In this document: one piece after another, positions 23,909-35,439 of the stretch
Layout: each line of letters begins with the position of its first letter
Position numbering within the stretch: the stretch's first letter is position 1
Assembly (NCBI GenBank): GCA_029783825.1
Contig: JAREIK010002637.1
Coordinates: forward strand, 850,583-914,582
From: Sapria himalayana
Lineage: Eukaryota > Streptophyta > Magnoliopsida > Malpighiales > Rafflesiaceae
Length of the DNA: 64,000 nt
Reading direction: 5' to 3'
Translations under genes and position numbers: made by a program
Notes under the pieces: model-generated
What the model saw: only the letters and a program-made list of their open reading frames with translations
The model's database searches: none
What the model was told of the DNA's origin: nothing

Positions 23909-26785
23909 CATAATTATGTAAGGCACAAGGCGTACCAAGGCACATAACCCTTTTGGAGCCTTGAGGTACAAGGCCCAATTAAGGCATGTATTTTTTTTAT
24001 GTGGTGCATTCTACATAAAAATATTTATAAATTATATATTTCATTAAATAATTATCTATAATTTTTTCTTATTAATAAAATACAATAAATAAATAGCATC
24101 GAATATAAAAATCAAATATTAATAATATTTCCTACCAGCACAATCATTAAAAATTATAAAATAAAATTATTAAATTTCAACAATCTAACAAACAAAATTA
24201 AAACATTAAATATATCATATTAAACATAAAAATAAAATATCATAAAGATTTTTCTTCATAACAAAATTTAAAAGAAGATAACCAAAATAAATACTCATAA
24301 GTCTTTCTCAAACTTAGAGGTATCATGGGCCGGCCTAGTTTTAGGCCGCCCAACCGGGCTACCATGCATGGCTTGGCACGGACCCTGAACCCAAAAATAG
24401 TCAGGTTCGACCCAATTCAAGTCAAACAAAACCCTAATTAAAAAAAAAGGATTTCAACAACGTGCCGCCGCGCATCTTGGCCCTTTCGGGGCTAGGCAAA
24501 CCTCACATGTCGGGCGTCAGCTCGTATTAATCATGTTCGGTCCATGATCACACGTGTAGTGCCCACATGCCTAGCACGGCATGACGGGCTAGGGCACATC
24601 ATTGTAGCATGTCGGGCCCATGTTGGGCCTGGGTCAGCCCGGCCCATTTGACACCTCTACTCAAACTACAAATCCAAAAAATCATCATTATTATCATGCA
24701 TTTCATCATTTCTCTTGAACTCGCATTCATCTTCATCTTCCTCTCCCGATAAATAGGTAATCTCTTTATTTTTTCAAATCAAAACATAAATAGAAGTATA
24801 TTTAGAATTTGTTGATGTTGACTTTGGTGCTAACATTTTTCTAGCACTTACTTTAGCCCTTGTATAAACTTTAAGCTTCTTAGCTCAACTTGCTCTTACA
24901 ACATAACTCCTCACATTAAATCATCATCCTCAAAGATCAAATTATCTTTTGCAACCACTTTATCTTTTATTTTTCCAATCATCTATTCATTGCTATTATC
25001 TATATCTTTCAAAAATATATAATTAATGATATGAAGCTTATTGAATCTTTTTATTAAGGCTCGATTGTACTTAATGTAGGCTAATTCATTCAAGTATTGA
25101 TATTACAGCTTATTTCTCCTCTTGATATATATTTGAAAAAAAATATATAATTATTAGATTATATATTACATTAAATAATATAATAAAGATATTCAATTCA
25201 TGTAATTGTTCTTATAACTTATATTCTAAAAGAAACTCTAATTTGTTTCATAACTAAATGTACTACATGTTAGATTGAGAACTTATTATAGAAACTTTTA
25301 CAAACTTCTAGTATTATATCCAAGCATACCCAACTATTCAGTTGCAATTAATATAAATAAATTATCAATAAAATATTTTATATCTTTTAATCAAAAATAT
25401 AAAATAATTTAAATACAGTTATCAACAAAACTAAATAATTAACATGTAGGTTTAGTCTTCCTTGTTATAAAGGCAAACTCATTGCTAAAAAAATTTCTGA
25501 CATGCATGTATAAATCAAATTATGATATAATTTCACTTTGTTCACTTCTCTCTTTCATAAATTTCGACATGTATTAATATACATTTTCATAGACATTTGA
25601 ATCTAAGTCTACTAATAATTATTTTATATCATATTAAAAATTTGAATTCAGAAAAATATTCATCTGAATACAAAGGCCGATGAAGCTGAATCTCTTACCT
25701 ACCATCAATGATTTTCATAATTTTCTTACATTTTTTTTACTCTCATTAAAGCTTTTGACAATTATTTCCTTTATATTTTTTATGGCAGCATAAATATAGC
25801 TCATAAAATGTCTCTTTTCAACATTCACCAAGCGAAGAACACGTACAAAAGAGCACAACACATTCAAAAAAATACTACAAATTTCTAAAAATAAAACATA
25901 AAAATTATATTAACTATATTTTTTTTCATTTTCTTATTTTACTCATTACTTTCTGTCAAATCTGAACTAATAAATAGTTTCCTTAACTTATTTTTTTATT
26001 CATTGATACGAAATAAGATGATTAAAGACATTACAAACTTAGTTTTGTATGCCTTAGCAACTTCTTTTGTTTAGTAAATCATCTTATCATGTTAAATAAT
26101 CACGCTCTACTATAAATATAGCCACTTATAGATATGGTTCGCTCTATTATCTTTTTGATATATAATAGTTTTTCAATATCTTCCAACTATAAGTCAGGTT
26201 AATATGTAATACATGGTATCCAATAAAAATATGACATTTTTAATTCTAATAATCTCCCAATATAAGCTAAAGTTATATAAGAATATAGAAGTAATATGTA
26301 ATAAGTAATGACTTGATTAAATAATCAAAAATAAATTTAAATTATAAACACATGTCATCATATAATTTTAAACATTATATGTTATAACTTTAACAACCTT
26401 ATCTTTATCATTTTTTCACCTAATTATCAAGTAATTAAAATAATATATCTTTCAGCTTGATCATAACAAAATCATCAATAGATTTCATGAATATGATTCC
26501 TCTAAAAGAATTCACCATGAAATTTACAAATATTTTTTCCTTCTAATTAGTTCATCCATCCAACATAATTGAACATCTATTTTGATTCTATTTTGTGAAA
26601 TAATCATTCATCAATTTCTGTGTAAGAGTTATACTTTGTTAGAATTAGTAACTCTCACATCATAAAAATTCGATCATTTATATCCCAAATCAAATTGCTC
26701 AATTACCTTAAGCATTGATTGAAAACTAACATAGTTTACTGTATTAAAAAAAATTACAATAAATAAAATATAAACTCTTTTTTAA
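23909..26785 (-). mobile_element. hAT transposon relic with transposase on the minus strand (copy 1)
   Basis: The left end is CATAATTATGTAAGGCACAA, as in the elements at 3053, 31004 and 35010. Minus-strand fragments match the DUF659/hAT transposase type: near 26200 Y-I-P-C with LEDIEK and YIYSRA; near 25790 VLRLVNVEKRHFMSYIYAAI followed by KSFNES; near 25060 LAYIKYNRALIKRFN and FLKDIDNSNE; and an acidic tail near 24730. Stops and shifts make it dead. It is interrupted by the small hAT element at 24315-24659. The right end was not found. Confidence 0.75.
24315..24659. mobile_element. Short non-autonomous hAT element (345 bp) with perfect 8-bp TSD
   Basis: The ends are TAGAGGTATCATGGGCCGGC and, read inward from the right, TAGAGGTGTCAAATGGGCCG. 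The flanks are CTCAAACT at 24307-24314 and 24660-24667, identical. The interior is GC-rich (GGGCTAGGGCAC-type) and non-coding. It is nested in the hAT relic of another family. Confidence 0.9.
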
Positions 26786-27290
26786 GGTATCAAGTGAGCA
26801 GGGTGAACCGAGCATGGCACGAAACAAGATCCGACTGAGTCATACCTAGCCCAACACAGCATAGTCCATAACCATGTCTAGATTTAAGTTGTGCCAATCC
26901 GAGGTATGGCTCGTGTCGTGCTTGGCCAAAGGCTTTCGTGCCTCATGTTAGGTCGGGCATGGCCCGTGCACCTGACCCATTGGCAGCTCGGTCCACTGGC
27001 ATGGTGACCGTGACTCAAGACCGGGTGAAGGGTCACTGATCAACATGACCCAAGACAACATCTAGGCCCTAGACCCATTTAAAAAAATGTGTATTTTTAT
27101 GCACTCCAACTTGATCCACAATGTTGACGTGGTGGATCGGCCCGTTTGGGACAGAAGTCCCAACAACTAAGGAACTGGGTCGTTCGTCGTCCGCCACATC
27201 ACAGCATCGGGCGAACACGCACCCGTGTTCAACAAGGACAAGAGACATTGTCATTGTCGGATAAGTGTGCATGTGCTGCTACTTAAAAAA
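26786..27290. repeat. GC-richer hAT-like segment with a TATCAAGTG-type left end
   Basis: It starts AAGGTATCAAGTGAGCAGGG, like 33091 (AAAGTATCAAGTGGG), and continues with GGCACG/GGTCGGGCATGG wording. The right end and TSD were not found. The open frame at 27069-27272 is accidental. Confidence 0.45.
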
Positions 27291-27924
27291 TAAATTTTTT
27301 TACCTAAGTGCTACAGAAACTCATCCCGGCCATTGGAATTCATTCCAACAGCTAGGGGCAGAAATCCAAAAGTATATTAAAAACGTGAATTTTTAAAAAA
27401 ATATATATTATTTTTAATTAAAAAATCTATAAATATATATTAAGTATTAATATTTTTTTATTTTCAATTTTAAAACTCTCATCTCCTCTGCTTTGTGCTC
27501 TTTTCTGCTCTACTGTTGCTATCTCTCATTCTCAAATCTTAAAATACATTTTAGAATTTTATTTGTGTTCTCTAAGTTTATCTCTCTCTGTGGGATTGCA
27601 GCTTTGGCACTACCCTTTAAAAGTTGGAAACAAGAACAAAACGGTGCATGACCTCCAGTTACAGTTACATTAACGCCTAACAGTACCAGAATCCATGTAT
27701 TTTTTTGTTGTTTATAAAAATAAGACTTAATTATTTTTTAACGTGGAGGTACTACATCTGATCGAGTTTTTGTAGGAGGGGCTATTATACCTCCGTTCAA
27801 GTTCAAAGCATTTCTCCCATCATGCGAGCTTGCAGTAAGACATGTTTTTTTTGAGGCTTCTACAAATAGTTATAGGATGACAAAATAAAATGTTGGATCA
27901 ACTAATAAATAAACTACCCAGCGA
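27291..27924. other. Unassigned sequence, no gene seen
   Basis: About 27580-27860 is of more balanced composition than the flanks, but no domain was recognised on either strand. Confidence 0.4.
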
Positions 27925-28110
27925 TGACACAAAAAAATGCTTTTTTTGTGTCAAGTTTATCAAGTTTATCAAAGAGTAAGACATGCATCATCAAGGACAT
28001 AGAGAATTGACCATCAAGTTTATCAAGTTTATCTAAGATTGAGTGAATTGACCATCAAGGACATAGAGAATAAGACATGCATCATGTTCGGAGTAGAGAC
28101 AAGTTTATCA
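27925..28110. repeat. Perfect hairpin followed by shuffled short duplications
   Basis: A hairpin with 13-bp perfect arms and a 3-base loop occupies 27925-27953. It is followed by repeated blocks in changed order: CAAGTTTATCAAAGAGTAAG twice, AAGACATGCATCAT twice, GAATTGACCATCAAG twice and CATCAAGGACATAGAGAAT twice. Confidence 0.8.
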
Positions 28111-30917
28111 AAGAGTAAGATGATCTGATAACTAATCCCTCTAATCTTGATCTTTCGATCATCATCTAAAAAAATATATAAGTTGTACTCAACACCCAAT
28201 CATATATATTTTATGGTACTCAAATATTTTTCTCTCTTACTTTTTTTATTACTTCTCTTAACGATACTAGCATACTCAAATCTCCTTTTAAGATATTATC
28301 TCATTTAGGATAATATTGAATCATATTGGATTATATGAATATCATCCATTTTAATAGGACTTAGAAACTAATATTTAATCTTAAGGAAAGAATGTTGATT
28401 GCAAATATATGTTCGCTATAAAAACATGTTCAAATAAAAAGATAACACCTTAAAACAAGTATTGTTATAAAATAATTTACTCAAATATTTCACTTGGATG
28501 ACTAAGATACTCTCTCTAGTAACCAAGATGACCTTTATATATATTATTATTTTACTACTAGTATCTCTTAGATAGCATATACATTAGTTATACATAAAAA
28601 ATATTTTTATTTATGATAACCTTGAAAAAATATTATTGAGAAATCACTTAAGTTTCAAGCAATACAGTCTAATATAATTTGAAGGTTAAAAAAACATTGT
28701 ATAACCTAAAGCAATCTAGGAAAACTTGAATTGTGAGATTTTTATAAACAATCACTATGTTTGGTTTACACATGCATGTTTTGAATTTTTCATTATTTTT
28801 CTAAGAATTCTGAAGACATGAAAATTATGCTTATTGAGCATGTGGATGATATTTGAATTACGAAAAACAACAAGTTTAAAATCACTCAAGTCAATAAATA
28901 CTTTCAGCCATAGTTATAGATTGTCATTGGGTGGCTCTGTTATATAAGTAATATATGTCAAACATTTCTATCATGAAAAATATTTACTTAGATAATTAAT
29001 TGAAAAATATAAAAAACATAAAAAATAATAATACATGATATTTAATGATTTAGAAAAAATTTATGATAGAATCTCAAAAGATTTAATTTTATGGATATTA
29101 TATAAAAAAATATCAAATATATATATTAAAATAATCAATTACACGTATAAGAAAATGTGTCCAAAATAAAATTAGTTCAAGACATCAATCACTAGTTTCT
29201 AATAGATAAAGAATTGCACCAAAAATTATTACTCAATCTTTATAGTTTTATAATATTTATAGATGTATTGATAAGAGATTTCTAAGAAAATATTCATTGA
29301 TGTATGTTATTTACAGATGACATTTCATTAGTTGATGAAACTGAAAAAAAATTGATACTAAAAATTTAAAGGGTTTCATTTGAATCCAAACAATTTAAAA
29401 TTAGTCATAATAAATTAGAGTACTTGAAATATAAATTTAATAATAGTAGGAGTGATGATGATATTAATCAAAATAGGTAAATAAGAAATATCAGATATCA
29501 GTAATTTCATATACATAAGTATATTTTAAATAAAGACAGATTAATAATGATATATTATATAAGATTAATACTTAAAGGATCAAATTGAGAGATGCATTAA
29601 GAATTCTTTATAATTAACAAGTACCAAATAAATTATAGAAAATTTTATAAAACAATTATATGACAAACCATATTATATAGAATTAAATATTATGCAACCA
29701 AGAAGAAACACATTCAAATTATGAGTATAACATAGATGAAAAAGATATGATAGATATATGATAAGACTAAGAATAATAAAATTAAAAATAAAATTATTAG
29801 AAAAAAAAAAGATAACAATATTCCTTATAAATGATAATATAAGTGAAAATCATCTAAAATAGTTTGATCAGGTCTAACACAAACCTTCTAGTACACCGAT
29901 TAAGAAGTATAAGATTATTCAAGTGAAAAGAAAAAAAAACTAAAGATATGCCTAATAAAAATTATAAACAATCATTTAACAACTAAATAGTTGATTAGAA
30001 AAATAAAATACAAATATTCAGTCTCAAGTAATTAGAATAATATTTGGTTGTTAATGATAATAATAATTAATAATATCTATTAAAACAAAAGTATTATGGT
30101 ATCATAGAGAATGTATATAGTTTATATACTCACAGAAATTAATCTATTTAGTTGTGCTTTAATTGATACTTAAATTAACTCATGTATTAACTTTTTGTCC
30201 AACATAATTTATCTAATTTACTCTATTACTTTTAGAAAAAAGTATATTAAATTTAATTATATGCTTATCAGATTAGATATAACTTATACAATAAATATAA
30301 TTAATTATTTCATCAATTCTTTTCGGCAAATTCACTGGGAAATTATAGTTGGCTGAGTATCTTTTTCAAATATATTTCATATATTGAGATGTATAAAAAA
30401 ATCTTCATAACTTAAGATCTATTTCAAATATCATGAGAACTTATAGTTGATTGAGTATCCAAGTTCGAGTTTAACACATACTTGCACTTAAAGGAGGGTC
30501 TATTATAGTATTTTGTATTTTTCTTGAGAAAATCATAACTTTGAAAAAAATAAGAAAAATGAATATAATGAGATGCAATGCAAAGGTATAGTGCAAGGTT
30601 ATGGCAATGATCATCTGTAATATATTTTAGATATAACACCTACTTGAGGAGATCGTGTATTTCATATTTTCTCTTATTATTCTTTACTGTATCAGTCATA
30701 CAATGAGCATAACCTCTAATTTAATATTTCATAAGCAAACAAAATAAATAAAAATTAATATTTCTTTATATGATAAAAAATTTAGAATGCAATCTTTAAT
30801 ATAGTTTATATTTAAACAATAAATCAGTTAATAAATATTTTCTCAAGATCTTCAAAAAATATCAGCTCACTTTTTTTTCTCCAAGTTTGATCTATATCTT
30901 TATGCACTAGTTTAAGG
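28111..30917 (+). pseudogene. Copia reverse transcriptase/RNase H relic C, split by a LINE
   Basis: 28111-28640 aligns with relic B. An RT region lies near 28640-28930 with a degraded VDDI at about 28848. After the LINE the Copia resumes near 30130 (LIGK/LIYLT-like and HWE text near 30330). The RNase H tail ends near 30912. It is badly decayed and antisense to the E4 gene. Confidence 0.7.
28950..30085 (+). mobile_element. RTE-type LINE relic (reverse transcriptase and 3' end)
   Basis: FNDLEKIYDRI..DLILWIL at about 29040 matches the DFEKAYDRVPR step of plant RTE reverse transcriptases, and LQMTFH/LFADDISLVDE-like text at about 29310-29340 covers the catalytic ADD step. The 3' end near 30040-30080 has the family's CTCAAGTAATTAGAATAA-type end and an (AAT)n tail. 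It is inserted in Copia relic C. Confidence 0.75.
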
Positions 30918-31003
30918 TAAAGGTGTCAATGGACAGTTCCGGGAAAACATGACCTGAATTTAGATGGATTGGTCATGCCAGCATGGAACTGAGTGAGGCA
31001 CCC

Positions 31004-31958
31004 CATAGTTATGAAAGGCGCGCCTGAGGTGCGCCTAAAGCTCAGGCGCCACCACTTCCTGGAAAAATGTCTCGCTTCAGGCGAGGCGCAGACGGGTGAG
31101 GCGCAGCAGGCATCGACTTCCAGTTTCAGCAGTGGCAGGCGTCGAGCCATGTACGTCATTCTTCTCATTCTTCCTCTTCTTTACTCTCCTTTTTTTTTGC
31201 TGGATTTGCCGTCGGAAATGGGAAAATTTCGTCGGAGAAGAATGACAAAGCAACGGCGGGAGAAGCGGCGAGAGGCCGAACCAGGCGAAACACAGGAAAA
31301 GGGTGTCGGGGAAGATGACGTATTCGACTGACCCAACCCAAAACGATGTCGTTTTGGGTTGGGTTATATTTTTTAAAAAAATCAAAACAACCCAAAGCGA
31401 TGTCGTTTTAGGTTGGTTTTGATTTTTTAAAAAAAAAACAAAACTCTCAAAACGACGTCGTTTTGATGTTCTGATTTAAAATAAAAAAATGTCACCTCCA
31501 AAACGACGTCGTTTTGGTCTTCCAGGAATCAAAACGACACCGTTTTGGAGTTTTGTGATTTTAAGCCATATAAAACCCCCTCTTTCTCGGGTTACGCCCA
31601 AAAACCTTCAAAACAACCCTCCCAAAACACTCTTAAGGCTGGATTAAAGAGGAGATAAGAAGAAAAAGATGCTCAAAATGTATTTTTGTTTTAGAACTTT
31701 GAATGTTTGTTATTTTGTTTTGAAACATTGAATGTTTGGATGATAGGAACACTATTAATATTTGATTTTTATATTTGATGTTCTTTAATTTATTATTATA
31801 TGAAAATTAAAGACTATATTTAGTAAAATATATAATTTTTATGTGTATTAGGCTGGGTGCGCCTCAAATAAAAAAGTATGCGCCTCAAGTACGCCTTGAC
31901 CCTTAAGGCCTCAAAAGGCTTTTGTGTCTCAGTGCGCATTGTGCCTTAAATAACTATG
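31004..31958. mobile_element. Non-autonomous hAT-like element (955 bp) with perfect 8-bp TSD
   Basis: The termini are CATAGTTATGAAAGGCGCGC and, read inward from the right, CATAGTTATTTAAGGCACAA. The flanks are AGGCACCC at 30996-31003 and 31959-31966, identical. The termini match the transposase-bearing relics at 23909 and 35010, its likely source of transposase. Open frames here (including 30993-31331, which crosses the element edge) are not conserved genes. The inside carries five palindromes. Confidence 0.9.
31335..31546. repeat. Array of five AAAACGACGTCGTTTT-type palindromes
   Basis: Perfect palindromes lie at 31448-31465 (18 bp) and 31498-31517 (20 bp). Near-perfect ones are centred at about 31348, 31407 and 31537. 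Each holds a GACGTC-like core, the C-box type recognised by plant bZIP factors. Whether anything binds here is not known. Confidence 0.85.
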
Positions 31959-32160
31959 AGGCACCCACAAACCAATGGCCCAGCAAAGATAGTCGGGCGT
32001 GTCAGGTCATGCTAGGTCCTGCTAATGCTAGCTAAAACTGGCACGATTTGAACCCTGGTCAACTTGTGCATGTGCTGCTGTTGTGGCTTGTGCGATGTGC
32101 TGAAGAAAAAAGACAGCAGTGTTCAGTCTGGTCTTGCCATGGCAGCAGGCCTGCTGCTAA

Positions 32161-33090
32161 CTTTAAATTTTGTTTTTCAACTTATTAAATTATAGTAATG
32201 AAATATATAATATAAATAAAAAATATTTAAAAATTAAATGTAAACAAAAGTCAATAAACTACACTAACATTTTAAAAGTATATAATACCCAAATATCTGA
32301 AAATATAAATAAAATAAAATAAAATAAAAACTTCAAAAAATAATGTCAATACAACTATAAAAACAAAAGCATAGCAGTCCAACATCATTATATCAATATG
32401 TTTATTTAGATCATCACAATTTGTACTCTCAACAACGGCACCCTCATTTTCATGTATATTTGCATCATAATTTAAATTTAGTTGTTTTAACTTATCTTCA
32501 AAACATGTCAATGAATCATTTCAGGTTTTTAAGCTATAGATTATTTTAATAATATCTAGTAGTGTGTTCTTCCTATCTAAAATAACATTCATAATCATAG
32601 GAAAAAAAAATTCTAATTTTATGTTTGACATTTGAGAAGTCAGTAGATCATATATTATTTTAGACAGTACAAAAAAAAATTGTATGATTTTCATCAATTC
32701 AATATATCTAAATTTTTAATCTCATTATGCAACAAGATAGAGTAGTAATCAGTATCTAAATACTTCAACAGGTTGCTTATTCGACGTATCTCTCGATTAT
32801 TTATCACTTACTAACTGAATTATAAAGTATCATCTTCAAAGACAATATTAATGTCCTTACTCGAAGAATAGCTAAAATTATCATTCTTATGATCTTAATA
32901 TAAAATTAAACTATTTAATTATTCATAAATTATATCTTATAATTCTTATAGTTGGTTCATGCATATTAATATATATTTTATAATGGTTTGTATCTCTTCT
33001 ACCATAATTTGAAGATTAATACAAACAATCAAAAAATAAAAAATGAAATGAATGCCTATTATTTTAAATACTTATTTTTCATATCAATAT
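32161..33090. repeat. AT-rich dispersed repeat, copy C
   Basis: 32540-32850 aligns with 8380-8700 and with the joined flanks of the hAT at 35010-39662. The short minus-strand open frame at 32272-32511 is probably an accident or an acidic transposase tail. Confidence 0.5.
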
Positions 33091-33310
33091 TCATAGCTAA
33101 AAGTATCAAGTGGGTCGGATAGTCCGAGCCCAACCAGTGGCACAACACAAAAATGCCAAGTCAAATCTGTCATTGCAACATCTAGAATCATGCCTGGATT
33201 ATGCTCGTGTTGTCTCATGGCACGGATCATATTGTGTTGTGTCGAGGATGCATGAGCCTCATGTCATGCCAAGCACAACCTATGTGTTTGGCAAGCAAGG
33301 TACTAAATAT
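33091..33310. repeat. hAT-like GC-richer segment
   Basis: It starts AAAGTATCAAGTGGGTCGG, as at 26786. The far end was not identified. Confidence 0.4.
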
Positions 33311-34834
33311 GGCATGAGCATTTTAAATTTTGTAATTGTTTTACATTAACTGCTTACAGAGTTATGACCAACAGGAGAACAACCTGTCATAGTCTTGTCA
33401 ATCAAAGATAATTGACAAGGCTTAAAATATATATGTGTGTATATATATATACACACACACATATATAATTAAAGAATATAAGCCATTGTATGAAATTCAA
33501 TGGCTCATTGGAAAAAATCTAATGGCTCTCAGATTTTTGATCAAACAATAGCCTGAAAAAATTTTAAATATACATATATATGAAAATAATTTTCTATAAA
33601 TAATAAATAAACATATTTTTTTTTTCATGATTTACTATAATATCCCTTATATTCTCCAATCTGTTTCTCTCTCAAGTCCAACTTTTTTTAAAAATCTGTT
33701 TTATTTTAAAATATATTTATAATATTATTATACTTTCAATTTGACAAATCAAAATTTGGTGGGCAAAGTGATAAAGTGAATGCATCTGTGGAATTCTTGA
33801 CAACTATGTTGTGTAACTAAAGTAAAGAAACACTTTGCAAATTATCATATGTAGCATTTTTAATTTGGTTTTTTAAAATGCTTAATAAAATTAAGTTACA
33901 TTATAAAAAATTTCTTTAACACAACAATTTCTAGAGTCTAAAACTAGATTTAAAAAATAATAAATACCATAAAAATAAATTAAATCTAGACATAAATAAT
34001 AATAAATTGACTGAAACATCCAAAACTAAATTATCTCAGGGTCTCGACCTCTGTACATATGCATCAGAGAAGTTTTGATCTAATATAAATATATATACAC
34101 ACACACACACATGTGTGTGTGTGTGTACATGTGTTGGAGTATCGATGGTACTAAATATCTTAGAAGACACGTCAAATAGTACATCAAAAATCTAGTATAT
34201 TAGATTTCAGACAAACTCAATTTAACAATAAAATATTTGAAGTTGGATCAACTTCAACTTTAATAAACCCAAGTCATTTATCGCTTTGAATATGCAAGAG
34301 AAGACATAACAAAATCTATCACTAGTATGAGTCATCCAATTAAATTTTTAAAAAATCCTAAAATACTTTAATCTATAAAAAAACACATTAAGCCACTTAT
34401 CATAAAATCTCTAAGTCGACCAATATGAATGATGGTATAACAAAAAATTATTAAATAAAAAAAAATAATAATTAGCTAATCTATAATACAAAGAAGAGTA
34501 GTTTTCATGATATTTGAAATTTAAACTAGTCATGATATCAATGCATTAGCATGCATGATCATCCACTTTATTGATTTTAAGTTGAAACTAAATAAAATAA
34601 TGTTACAATATCAATAATTTTAAAAATAAAATGATTAAAATTAAACTGTATTATAGATTTAAATGAATACAATTCAAAACTCAATAATATATTTATTTAT
34701 TTATTTATTTATTTATTTCATTTTCGTACCTCAAAGTATTATGCTACAAATAATGATAAATTAAAATTTTGTATGAGTAAACAACATTTGAACATCATTA
34801 TATCAGCAAAAGCAATACAACACACATCACACAT
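33311..34834. other. AT-rich sequence with microsatellite palindromes, no gene seen
   Basis: It holds perfect palindromes at 33434-33457 (24 bp) and 34096-34127 (32 bp, CA repeats meeting TG repeats), an inverted pair CTTGTCAAT/ATTGACAAG at about 33393-33420, and a (TTTA)n run at about 34687-34719. Confidence 0.7.
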
Positions 34835-35009
34835 TAATCCTCTAATATTTGCGATTAATTTGTGTTTGTAACCTCAATATCCTCGATATTGCATGAGTCA
34901 TCATCCATCAGTAGCTCTTTCACTCTATTCTGAATACCCATCCTTGAATCTTCTCGATCATTTAAGTATAAAAAAATTTTTATAATATTTAGTTACATTT
35001 TGAATCTTT
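34835..35009. repeat. AT-rich dispersed repeat, copy D, left part
   Basis: It aligns with 8281-8400 and is interrupted at 35010 by a hAT. The right part resumes at 39663. Confidence 0.6.
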
Positions 35010-35439
35010 TATAGTTATTTAAGGCACGAGACACACCAAGATACAAAAAACAAAAATATTTTGGAACCTTCAAGCACAATGCACAATTAAGGCACAAGGT
35101 TTTTTGTTAGTTATACTCTACATATTATATATATAAATTCTATATTTTACTAAATATTATATAAAATTTTATCTATTAATAAAATATTATTAAATAAATA
35201 ATATCAAACATAAAAATCAAATATCATTAATAAATTTTAATATTACAAATATTAAAAATTATAAATAAAGCAATAGAATTTCAATAATTCACCATATAAA
35301 ATTTAAAATTTAAACTTCAAATATATCATATCTAACATAAAAATAAAATATCATTAGTATTTTTTATTATAATAAAAATTAAAGTAATAAAAAATAAATA
35401 AAATAAATATTCATAGATCTTTCTCAAATTTTAAATTCA

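Larger units (their letters stand above)
30918..32160. mobile_element. hAT-like GC-rich head of dispersed-repeat copy C (hosting a nested element)
   Basis: It begins TAAAGGTGTCAATGG at 30918. Its sequence runs to 31003 and resumes at 31967 after the nested 955-bp element. The wording (GGTCATGCCAGCATGG, GTCAGGTCATGC) matches the heads of copies A and B. Confidence 0.5.

Noticed and set aside
30993..31395. Overlapping frames of 76-112 codons at the edge of the 955-bp element
   Set aside because: They cross the element boundary and its target duplication and match no family.
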